Assembly (NCBI GenBank): GCA_040005635.1 | Contig: JBDTYM010000021.1 | Span: 1 to 48,758 of the forward strand | DNA length: 48,758 bases | Reading direction: 5' to 3' | DNA from: Dokdonella_A sp040005635 | GTDB lineage: Bacteria; Pseudomonadota; Gammaproteobacteria; Xanthomonadales; Rhodanobacteraceae | Part shown: positions 23,674 to 31,398 of the stretch, one piece after another | Position numbering within the stretch: position 1 is the first letter of the stretch | Layout of the letters: every line of letters begins with the position of its first letter | Notes under the pieces: model-generated | What the model was told of the DNA's origin: nothing | Seen by the model: only the letters and a program-made list of their open reading frames with translations | The model's database searches: none | Made by a program: the position numbers and the translations under genes

Positions 23674-24459
23674 ATGAGCGTCAACACCATGCATGTCGTG
23701 CCTTGGATTCCGCACCTGTTCGTGGCCTCGCTTCTTGTGGTCGTCCCGATCGTCGAGGCTCGCTACGACCGTCGACTCAAGCAGTTCACCAGCCCCGAGC
23801 GCCGCACTGCGTGGTATCAAATCAACATCATTGTCTTGTGCGTTCTCGCTGTCTCGGCAGTCGCGCTGGCATACCCGGTGAACATTTTCACGCTGACAGA
23901 CGGTGAGTCGGTGGCATTGTGGCTCGGTCAGCATCCGGCCGTTCTCCTCGGCGCAAGCGGATTGGCCGTGGCCTATACGAGCGTGACGCTCGGGCAAGGA
24001 CTCAAGGCCGCCATGAACCGGGATTTGCGTCTGCGGATCGCCAGGGCCATGCAGTCGCTCCGATTCGCTCTTCCCGTCACGACGCGCGAACGTCACTGGT
24101 GGATTCTGGTCAGCTTTTCGGCGGGGGTGTGCGAGGAGATACTGTATCGCGGCTTCGTTACCCATTACTTCTCAGGTTCGCTCAGCGCGGCGATTCCACT
24201 CGGAACCGTGGGCGCGTGGCTCACGTCTTCGCTGTTCTTCGGATTTGCACACGCCTATCAGGGTGTCGCCGGAATCGTCAGAACCACATTGGGTGGTTTG
24301 GTACTTGGTTCGATCGCCATTCTCTCCGGCGGACTGTTGCTCCCTATCGTGTTGCACATCTTGTTCGACCTGCAGATGCTATGGATGTACCGGCCCATGG
24401 CTGACGAGCCGGACACTGCGGCACAACTGATCAAAGGGTGCAATCCGTCCGTGCTGTGA
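23674..24459 (+). CDS. CPBP family intramembrane metalloprotease
   Basis: A 261-residue polytopic membrane protein (about seven hydrophobic segments). It has the CPBP/Abi motifs: EE-x3-R in GVCEEILYRGF, F-x3-H in SLFFGFAHAYQG and a final H-x3-D in LHILFDLQML. These residues would bind the catalytic metal inside the membrane. Bacterial members are implicated in peptide maturation, immunity to bacteriocins or envelope stress; the substrate here is unknown. The start is immediately behind the operator with no ribosome-binding site, so a leaderless message or the inner ATG at 23689 is possible. Divergent from the TetR gene. Confidence 0.88.
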   Translation: MSVNTMHVVPWIPHLFVASLLVVVPIVEARYDRRLKQFTSPERRTAWYQINIIVLCVLAVSAVALAYPVNIFTLTDGESVALWLGQHPAVLLGASGLAVAYTSVTLGQGLKAAMNRDLRLRIARAMQSLRFALPVTTRERHWWILVSFSAGVCEEILYRGFVTHYFSGSLSAAIPLGTVGAWLTSSLFFGFAHAYQGVAGIVRTTLGGLVLGSIAILSGGLLLPIVLHILFDLQMLWMYRPMADEPDTAAQLIKGCNPSVL

Positions 24460-24681
24460 CGCGGCGGCGCGCATCGATGCCGATTGCTTCTGGCCGCAAG
24501 CGCAGGTTGAAAACATGCAGGTCAGGGTCAGGTTCGAGCTGCGACTCGAATTCGCGAACAGGTGCGGCATCGATATCCACGTCCTGCCGAAACTTCATTC
24601 GCACGAACATGACTTCCGATGTCGCCGCATCTTGGGAATACAGGCTTTCCGCATCGCTCGGTGGTGACACGAGGAACGGCA

Positions 24682-24700
24682 GGTCCTGTTTCGCAGGACC
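24682..24700. terminator. hairpin between convergent genes
   Basis: A perfect 7-bp inverted repeat (GGTCCTG, five-base loop, CAGGACC) lies in the 265-bp gap between the CPBP gene and the convergent second TetR gene. There is no T tract, so the terminator role is tentative. The rest of 24460-24724 contains only weak open frames, including a 90-codon minus frame with a TTG start that I do not accept as a gene. Confidence 0.3.
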
Positions 24701-24724
24701 CAAGGACCATTCGTCTGGTGCTGA

Positions 24725-25357
24725 TCAGGGATGGGACTGCGGCGTAGCACCCATCGTCGTCACCGCCTCGAAAAACACCTCCAGCACGCGATTGGCCACG
24801 CCATCGTCGACCTCGTGAGGGTCGACCATGTGCGCGAACTTGATCGACTCGGCCAGCGCCATCAGGCCGATCGCGAGTTCGCGCGGCGGCAGGACGGGCG
24901 GCTTGCCGGTCAGCGCGTGATAGCGTTCGATGAAATGGGTGATGTGCTGGCGGTTCTCATTGATCAGCTGGTTCAGCCGCGTACGGAAGGTTGCGTGGCG
25001 CACCGCATGCAGACGCGCCTCCATCCATAGCAGGCAGTGATCGTTGTTGCGGAAGATCTGACCATAGAGCGAGCGCAGGCGCTGGCTGAGCGCGTCGAGA
25101 TCGGCGCCATCGACAAACAGCTCGTAGAACGTCTGCATCATCTGCGCGTGGTCGTGCCGCAGCAGTTCGATGAACAGATCGTCCTTGCCCTTGAAGTTCG
25201 AGTAGAACGCGCCGCGCGTATAGCCGGCCTCTGCCGCGACCAGCTCGACGCTGGTTCCGCCGACACCGCGTTTGGCAATGACCTTCGCCGCAGCGGCCAG
25301 CAGCGCCTGCCGGGTCTGTTCGCGACTTTCCTCTCGATTCAATCGTTTACGTGCCAT
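24725..25357 (-). CDS. TetR/AcrR family regulator of the RND operon
   Basis: A 210-residue protein. The HTH (ESREQTRQALLAAAAKVI, TSVELVAAEAGYTRGAFYSN, FKGKDDLFIELL) has the AcrR-type sequence, including the GYTRGAFYSNF recognition helix. The ligand domain is helical. It starts at the ATG at 25357 (MARKRLNREE); the open frame extends upstream only through a TTG. It is divergent from an efflux adaptor gene, the standard arrangement for a local repressor that senses pump substrates. Confidence 0.92.
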   Translation of the reverse strand: MARKRLNREESREQTRQALLAAAAKVIAKRGVGGTSVELVAAEAGYTRGAFYSNFKGKDDLFIELLRHDHAQMMQTFYELFVDGADLDALSQRLRSLYGQIFRNNDHCLLWMEARLHAVRHATFRTRLNQLINENRQHITHFIERYHALTGKPPVLPPRELAIGLMALAESIKFAHMVDPHEVDDGVANRVLEVFFEAVTTMGATPQSHP

Positions 25358-25390
25358 CGGCGCAGCATACCATGCAGCTTTCTTCAATTA

Positions 25391-25424
25391 GATACATTCT
25401 AGCATTGAAATCCATATATGTATC
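25391..25424. promoter_or_regulatory. candidate operator between TetR/AcrR regulator and RND operon
   Basis: GATACAT at 25391-25397 and ATGTATC at 25418-25424 are perfect inverted half-sites separated by 20 bp in an AT-rich segment of the divergent promoter. The TACAT/ATGTA half-site resembles AcrR-type operators. Binding is inferred. Confidence 0.5.
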
Positions 25425-25472
25425 CGAATATGATGTTGTATCGACGCTGTGGCGCCAGTTGGAGTGATTTCG

Positions 25473-26603
25473 ATGAAAAACAAGATCCAGGGTCCGGGCC
25501 GTCTTCTGCTCGCCCTCAGCCTGGCGGCGGCTGCATTCGCGCTCACCGGCTGCGGCCGCGGCGCGACTCAAGCGGCCGAGGCGCCGCCGGCACGACCGGT
25601 GATTGCGGAGGTCGTGGCGCGCGGCGACAGCGCGGTGGCCGAGCACTACAGCGGCGAAGTGCATGCGCGCTACGAAGCGCCGGCCTCGTTCCGCATCGAC
25701 GGCAAGATCACCCGTCGTCTGGTCGGCATCGGCGAGCGCGTAAAGGCGGGCCAGCTGCTGGCGACGCTCGATCCGAGCGACGCCGCGATGAACGCCGTCG
25801 GCGCGCGCGCAGCCGTTACCGCTGCCGATAGTCAGCGCCAGCTCGCACAGCTGCAGCGCGATCGCAATGCGAACCTGCGCGAGCGCGGCCTGGTCAGCCA
25901 GTCCCAGCTCGATCAGGCGGACGACACACTGAAAGGCGCGCAAGCCACGTTGCAGTCGGCGCGCCAGCAGCTCGGTGTGCGCGAGAACCAGGTCAAGTAC
26001 GCGTCGCTGTATGCCGAACACGATGGCATCGTCACGACGCAGGACGCCGAAGCCGGCCAGGTCGTCACCGCCGGTCAGCGCGTGTTCGGCCTCGCCTGGT
26101 CGGATGAGCGCGAGGTCTACATCGCCATTCCGGAAAGCCGGGTCGCCGCGCTGCGCCAGAATGCGAACCTGAAAGTCACGTTGTGGGCACTGCAGGGCCA
26201 CGAATACGCCGGGGTGCTGCGCGAGCTGTCCGCCGCGGCGGATCCGCAGAGCCGCACCTTCCTGGCCAAGATCACGATTGCCGACGCCGGCGCGGACGTG
26301 CAGCTGCAGATGAGCGCCGACGTCGCGATTGCGTCGGCCGCCGCGGCGCAGGCGGTGGTGCTGCCGGCCAGCGCATTGTTCCACCAGGATGCGAATGCCG
26401 CGGTGTGGGTCATCGACGAACGTTCGCATCTGCAATTGCGCAATGTCGACGTTGCACGCTATGTCGACGCTGGCGTCGCCATCAGCGGCGGCCTGCAGCC
26501 CGGCGAGCGCGTCGTCACGCGCGGTGTGCACACTCTGCACGCCGACGATCTCGTGCGCATCGTCGACCTGCCCAACGCGGCAGCCGTGGTTGCCGTGCGA
26601 TGA
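25473..26603 (+). CDS. RND efflux periplasmic adaptor (membrane fusion) lipoprotein
   Basis: A 376-residue protein. The lipoprotein signal ends LTGC (Cys27). The family order follows: a first lipoyl half (FRIDGKITRRLVGIGERVKAG), a helical hairpin (residues about 90-170, rich in Gln/Ala/Arg), a second lipoyl half (ASLYAEHDGIVTTQDAEAGQ), a beta-barrel and a membrane-proximal domain ending near the C-terminus. GGAG eight bases before the ATG sets the start. The stop overlaps the permease start by 4 bp. It should link the RND pump to an outer-membrane channel, which is not encoded in this window. Confidence 0.93.
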   Translation: MKNKIQGPGRLLLALSLAAAAFALTGCGRGATQAAEAPPARPVIAEVVARGDSAVAEHYSGEVHARYEAPASFRIDGKITRRLVGIGERVKAGQLLATLDPSDAAMNAVGARAAVTAADSQRQLAQLQRDRNANLRERGLVSQSQLDQADDTLKGAQATLQSARQQLGVRENQVKYASLYAEHDGIVTTQDAEAGQVVTAGQRVFGLAWSDEREVYIAIPESRVAALRQNANLKVTLWALQGHEYAGVLRELSAAADPQSRTFLAKITIADAGADVQLQMSADVAIASAAAAQAVVLPASALFHQDANAAVWVIDERSHLQLRNVDVARYVDAGVAISGGLQPGERVVTRGVHTLHADDLVRIVDLPNAAAVVAVR

Positions 26604-29600
26604 GCGGTTTCAATCTGTCGGCGTGGGTGCTGCGCCAGCGCACGCTGGTGGTGTACCTGATGATCGTGACGGCCGCGCTCGGCTTGTACGGCTATCTCAA
26701 GCTCGGCCGTTCCGAGGATCCGCCATTCACGTTCAAGGTGATGGTCATCCAGACCTACTGGCCGGGTGCGACCGCGCGCCAGATGCAGGAGCAGATCAGC
26801 GACCGCATCGCGCGCAAGCTGCAGGAAACGCCGCACGTGGATTTCATGTCGAGCTACTCGCGGCCCGGCGAATCGGTGGTGCAGTTCACGATCAAGGATT
26901 CGGCGCCGCCGAGTGCGGTGCCCGAGACCTGGTATCAGGTGCGCAAGAAAGTCGGCGACATCGCGGCCGATCTGCCGCAGGGCATCCAGGGTCCGTTCTT
27001 CAATGACGAGTTCGGCGACGTCTACACCAACATTTATGCGCTCGAAGGCGACGGCTTCGGCTATGCCGAACTGCGCGACTACGCCGATGCGATTCGCGCC
27101 GAGCTGCTGCGCGTTCCCGGCGTCGGCAAGGTCGACTACTTCGGCGACCAGGAGCAGCGCGTCACCGTCGAGATCGACAACGCGCGCCTGGCCACGCTCG
27201 GCATCACGCCTACGCAACTCGCACAGGCCATCGGTGCGCAGAACGCCATCGCACCCGGTGGCGTGCTGACGACCGACCAGGATCGTATCTTCGTGCGCCC
27301 GAGCGGCCAGTTCGCCGACATCGACGCCGTGCGTGCGACCAGCCTGCGCATCAATGGCAAGCTGTTCCGGCTCGGCGATCTGGCCACGGTGCGCCGAGGT
27401 TACGTCGATCCGCCGGTCGAGCAGGTGCGCTACATGGGCCGCGCCGCGCTCGGCATCGGCGTCAGCATGCAGGCCGGTGGCGATGTGGTCGAACTCGGCA
27501 AGGTGCTCGAGCGCACGATCGTGCGCGTGCGCGGCAGTCTGCCCAGCGGGCTCGCACTGACCGAGTACAGCAGCATGCCGGCGGCAGTCACGCACTCGCT
27601 CGACGATTTTCTCGAAGCGGTCGCCGAAGCGGTGCTGATCGTGCTCGCGGTGAGCCTGCTCAGCCTCGGCTTCCGTACCGGTATGGTCGTCGCGATCACG
27701 ATTCCGTTCGTGCTGGCGGCGACGGCGCTGTGCATGTGGTGGTTCGATATCGGCTTGCACAAGGTATCGCTGGGTACGCTGATCCTCGCACTCGGCCTGC
27801 TCGTCGACGACGCCATCATCGCGGTCGAGATGATGGCGGTGAAACTCGAAGAAGGCTGGGACCGCGTGCGCGCGGCCAGCTTCGCTTACACCAGTACGGC
27901 GTTTCCGATGCTGACCGGCACGTTGATCACGGTGGCCGGCTTTCTGCCGATCGCGCTGGCGAAGTCCGACACCGGCGAATACACGCGCTCGATTTTCCAG
28001 GTTTCGGCGATCGCGCTGATCGCCTCGTGGATCGCCGCTGTCGTGGTGATTCCGGTGCTGGGCTACGCGCTGCTGCCGGAGGCGCACCAGGTGCGCCCGA
28101 ATCGGCTGGCCGCATGGCTGCGTCGCCGTCTCGGCAAATCCGCCGCGCCGGCACGGCCTGCGCATCCTGCGGGTGCCTACGACAGCGCATTCCATCGCCG
28201 CTTTCGTCGGCTCGTCGCCTGGTGCGTGGATCACCGCTGGCGCGTGCTGCTGGCGACGCTGGCGTTGTGGATCGTCTCGCTCGCCGCGTTCGGTCTGGTG
28301 CCGCAGCAGTTCTTCCCAAGTTCCGATCGCAGCGAACTGCTGGTCGACCTGCGCCTCGGCGAAGGCGCCTCGATCACGGCGACGCGCGCGGTGACCGAAC
28401 GCATGGAGCGCGAGATTGCCGCGCGTCCGGAAGTCGACCACTACGTCAGCTATGTCGGCGCCGGCGCGCCGCGCTTCTATCTGCCGCTCGACCAGCAGCT
28501 GCCACGGCCGAATTTCGCGCAGATCGTGGTGACCGCACGCGATGTCGAAGCGCGCAAGAAGCTCGACCTGTTCCTCGAAGACGCTTTGCGCGAGCGCTTC
28601 CCGGATATCAGCGGACGCGTGAGTGCGCTCGAGAACGGCCCGCCGGTCGGCTTCCCGGTGCAGTTCCGCGTCTCCGGCGACGATATTGCGAAAGTGCGCG
28701 GCATTGCCGAGCAGGTCGAGAAGATCATGCGTGCCGATGCGGGTACGGCGAACGTGCAGTTCGACTGGGACGAGCCGTCGACGCGCTCGATCCATCTGGA
28801 AATCGACCAGGACAAGGCGCGCGTGCTCGGCCTCAGTTCGCAGGATGTCGCGAACGCGGTCAACCTCGCGCTCAGCGGCACCCCGGTCACCCAGTTTCGC
28901 GAGCGCGACAAGCTGATCGAAGTCGACCTGCGCTGGCCGCAGGCGCAACGTGTCGACACCGAACGACTGGCGGACCTTGCGATTCCGACGGCGGGCGGCG
29001 TCAACGTGCCGTTGACCCAGCTCGCGAAGATCGACTACCGCATGGACTACGGCGTGATCTGGGAGCGCGATCGCCAGCCGACCATCACCGTACGTTCCGA
29101 TGTCGCACGCGGCAAACTCGGCATCGACGTGACGAATGCGATCGACGCCCGACTCGGCGAGCTGCGCACGAGCCTGCCGATCGGCTATCGCATCGAGATC
29201 GGTGGCGCGGTCGAGAACAGCATGAAGGCGCAAGGCTCGATCAACGCGCAGATGCCGGTCATGTTGCTTGCGGTCATCACCTTGCTGATGCTGCAGCTGC
29301 GCAGCTTCTCGCGCAGCCTGATGGTGCTGCTGACGGCGCCGCTCGGTCTGATCGGCGTGGTCGCCGCGCTGCTGCTGTTCCATCAGCCGTTCGGTTTCGT
29401 CGCGATGCTCGGCACCATCGCGATGTTCGGCATCATCATGCGCAATTCGGTGATCCTGATCGACCAGATCGAGCAGGACATCGCGGCCGGTCATACGCCG
29501 TACGAGGCCATCCTCGGTTCGGTGATCCGCCGTTTCCGGCCGATCACGCTGACCGCGGCCGCCGCCGTGCTCGCACTGATTCCGCTATTGCGCAGCAACT

Positions 29601-29776
29601 TCTTCGGCCCGATGGCAACAGCGCTGATGGGCGGCATCACGGTGGCGACGGTGCTGACGCTGTTCTATCTGCCCGCCCTGTATGCGGCATGGTTCCGGGT
29701 GCGCGCTGTCGCGCCGGCGAGCGTGAGCGAAGCGGCGAAAGGACACGCCGTGTTGCGACCAGCTATCGAATCGTAG
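26600..29776 (+). CDS. RND efflux permease (HAE1/TriC-like)
   Basis: A 1058-residue inner-membrane pump of normal length. N-terminal helix (VLRQRTLVVYLMIVTAALGL), porter domain with GRSEDPPFTFKVMVIQTYWPG and YQVRKKVGDI. In the membrane core, LGLLVDDAIIAVEMM carries the paired Asp needed for proton coupling. A second porter half and C-terminal helices (GFVAMLGTIAMFGIIMRNSVILIDQI) follow. The sequence around GIQGPFFNDEFGDVYTNIYAL is like the TriC branch rather than AcrB. With the upstream adaptor it should export hydrophobic compounds; the substrate cannot be read from the sequence. Confidence 0.94.
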   Translation: MSGFNLSAWVLRQRTLVVYLMIVTAALGLYGYLKLGRSEDPPFTFKVMVIQTYWPGATARQMQEQISDRIARKLQETPHVDFMSSYSRPGESVVQFTIKDSAPPSAVPETWYQVRKKVGDIAADLPQGIQGPFFNDEFGDVYTNIYALEGDGFGYAELRDYADAIRAELLRVPGVGKVDYFGDQEQRVTVEIDNARLATLGITPTQLAQAIGAQNAIAPGGVLTTDQDRIFVRPSGQFADIDAVRATSLRINGKLFRLGDLATVRRGYVDPPVEQVRYMGRAALGIGVSMQAGGDVVELGKVLERTIVRVRGSLPSGLALTEYSSMPAAVTHSLDDFLEAVAEAVLIVLAVSLLSLGFRTGMVVAITIPFVLAATALCMWWFDIGLHKVSLGTLILALGLLVDDAIIAVEMMAVKLEEGWDRVRAASFAYTSTAFPMLTGTLITVAGFLPIALAKSDTGEYTRSIFQVSAIALIASWIAAVVVIPVLGYALLPEAHQVRPNRLAAWLRRRLGKSAAPARPAHPAGAYDSAFHRRFRRLVAWCVDHRWRVLLATLALWIVSLAAFGLVPQQFFPSSDRSELLVDLRLGEGASITATRAVTERMEREIAARPEVDHYVSYVGAGAPRFYLPLDQQLPRPNFAQIVVTARDVEARKKLDLFLEDALRERFPDISGRVSALENGPPVGFPVQFRVSGDDIAKVRGIAEQVEKIMRADAGTANVQFDWDEPSTRSIHLEIDQDKARVLGLSSQDVANAVNLALSGTPVTQFRERDKLIEVDLRWPQAQRVDTERLADLAIPTAGGVNVPLTQLAKIDYRMDYGVIWERDRQPTITVRSDVARGKLGIDVTNAIDARLGELRTSLPIGYRIEIGGAVENSMKAQGSINAQMPVMLLAVITLLMLQLRSFSRSLMVLLTAPLGLIGVVAALLLFHQPFGFVAMLGTIAMFGIIMRNSVILIDQIEQDIAAGHTPYEAILGSVIRRFRPITLTAAAAVLALIPLLRSNFFGPMATALMGGITVATVLTLFYLPALYAAWFRVRAVAPASVSEAAKGHAVLRPAIES

Positions 29777-29830
29777 CGTGGCCTCGGCCGGGTAGCGCAG
29801 CCGCGAAGCTGACGCTGGCGAACGCTGGCA

Positions 29831-31390
29831 TCAACGCTTCGGCGGCGTCCACTGATACAGCCACGTCTCGCTCAGCGCGCGGCCCTTCGCATCGCGCAGG
29901 AACAGGCGCAGATCGATCGGTGCCGGGTCTGCGTCCGGCACCACATCGAACATGGCGCGCCAGCCGTGGATCGAGTCGAGCGGGCGCGCCGAGACGATCT
30001 CGGTCTTGCCGCGCGAGATCGAGATGACCGGTTCGATGCCCGCGTCGCGTGGCAGCTGGGCGAGCTCGCCGCCGGCGAAGTCGATGACGAAGCGCCAGGA
30101 GAAGTGATCGCGCGTGACGCCGGGCGGTCCGCCGATGCCGGTCCAGGTCGTGTGCACGGTAGCGAGCGGCGGCGTCGCCGGCATCTTGTCGCCCCAGTAC
30201 AGGCGATACGAAAACAGCAGTTCCTCGCCCGCCTGCGGTGGCGCGGCCGGTTTCCAGTAGGCGACGATGTTGTCGCGCGTCTCGTCCGGCGCGGGCAGCT
30301 CGACCAGCTGCACGGCGCCCTTGCCGAAGCCGGACAAGGGTTCGACCCAAAGGCTCGGACGCTTGTCGTAGAACACGCCGTCGTCCTGGTAGTGATCGAA
30401 ATTGCGGTCGCGCTGGAGCAGGCCGAAGCCGCGTGGATTGTCGTCCTGGAACGAATTGACATGCACGTCGGCCGGGTTGACCAGCGGGCGCCAGATCCAT
30501 TCGCCGGCGCCGGTCCACAGCGCGAGGCCGTCGTTGTCGTGGATTTGCGGGCGCCAGTCGTCGCCGATGCGGCGGTCGCTCGAACTGCACAGGAACATGC
30601 TGGTCAGCGGCGCGATGCCGAGGCGCTCGATCGTCTTGCGCGGATACAACGCGGCGTCGACGCGCATCGCGAGTGGCTCGCCCGGCGTGATGTCGAAGCG
30701 ATAGGCGCCGGCGATGCTGGGCGAGTCGAGCAAGGCGTAGACGGTCAGCGTGTCGGAATCCGCTGTCGGACGCTGCAGCCAGAACGTCGTGAAATCCGGA
30801 AATTCCTCCGCTCGCGGCAAGCCCGTATCGATTGCCAGACCACGCGCCGAAAGGCCGTACTGCAGACTGCCGCCGACCGCGCGGAAGTAGCTTGCACCGA
30901 GGAACACAGCGACGTCGCGCGCGAAATCCGTACGGAAGTGCGCGCGAAATCCGGCGTAGCCAAGATCGTGCCGCAGCCTGGCACCATCGACACCACTCTT
31001 GCTCATGTCGAATCGCGCCGGGCTGTATTCGATCTCGCGCGCGTTGCCGTCGACGAGCTCGTAGATATGCACCGCGCGACGGAACTGCATGCCGAGGTGG
31101 AAGAATTGCACGCGCAGGTGCGTGTCCAGGTCTGCCCATAGCGCATGTTCGGGCAACGGTCGTATCGCCTGGTAATGATCCCAGTCCAGATGCGTCAGTG
31201 CGGGGGGGATGTCGATGTCCGGCGCGATATAGGCCTGCGTCGCGAGTTCGCGTGCGTGCCCCTTCAACGCGGCGTAGTCGAAGCGCTTCGGTGCGAAGCG
31301 CGGCGCGCGTGCGCTCAATGCAGCGCGGCCGAACACAGGCAGAGCAGTCAGGGCAAGAGCAGTGGCGGTCAGCAGGTCGCGTCGTTTCAT
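29831..31390 (-). CDS. opgD: periplasmic glucan biosynthesis protein OpgD (MdoD)
   Basis: A 519-residue MdoG/OpgD-family protein. The N-terminus MKRRDLLTATALALTALP has a twin-arginine export motif (RRxLL), as known for OpgD and unlike OpgG. Conserved blocks include FDYAALKGHARELA, FLGASYFRAVGG, YGLSARGLAIDTG, PLTSMFLCSSSDRR, GEWIWRPLVNP and PAPDETRDNIVAYW. OpgD helps shape linear osmoregulated periplasmic glucans. The gene is third in an opgG-opgH-opgD operon, 8 bp after opgH, and converges with the RND operon. Confidence 0.9.
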   Translation of the reverse strand: MKRRDLLTATALALTALPVFGRAALSARAPRFAPKRFDYAALKGHARELATQAYIAPDIDIPPALTHLDWDHYQAIRPLPEHALWADLDTHLRVQFFHLGMQFRRAVHIYELVDGNAREIEYSPARFDMSKSGVDGARLRHDLGYAGFRAHFRTDFARDVAVFLGASYFRAVGGSLQYGLSARGLAIDTGLPRAEEFPDFTTFWLQRPTADSDTLTVYALLDSPSIAGAYRFDITPGEPLAMRVDAALYPRKTIERLGIAPLTSMFLCSSSDRRIGDDWRPQIHDNDGLALWTGAGEWIWRPLVNPADVHVNSFQDDNPRGFGLLQRDRNFDHYQDDGVFYDKRPSLWVEPLSGFGKGAVQLVELPAPDETRDNIVAYWKPAAPPQAGEELLFSYRLYWGDKMPATPPLATVHTTWTGIGGPPGVTRDHFSWRFVIDFAGGELAQLPRDAGIEPVISISRGKTEIVSARPLDSIHGWRAMFDVVPDADPAPIDLRLFLRDAKGRALSETWLYQWTPPKR

Positions 31391-31398
31391 GCGGCGGG

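Noticed and set aside
24431..24703. A 90-codon minus-strand frame between the CPBP gene and the second TetR gene
   Set aside because: It begins with TTG, has no ribosome-binding site or recognisable motif, and overlaps the end of the CPBP gene.
26459..29494. A 1011-codon open frame on the minus strand across the RND permease gene
   Set aside because: It is antisense to a clear RND permease. The translation is rich in Arg, His, Asp and Gln with no family signature, the usual reverse-frame artefact of high-GC DNA.
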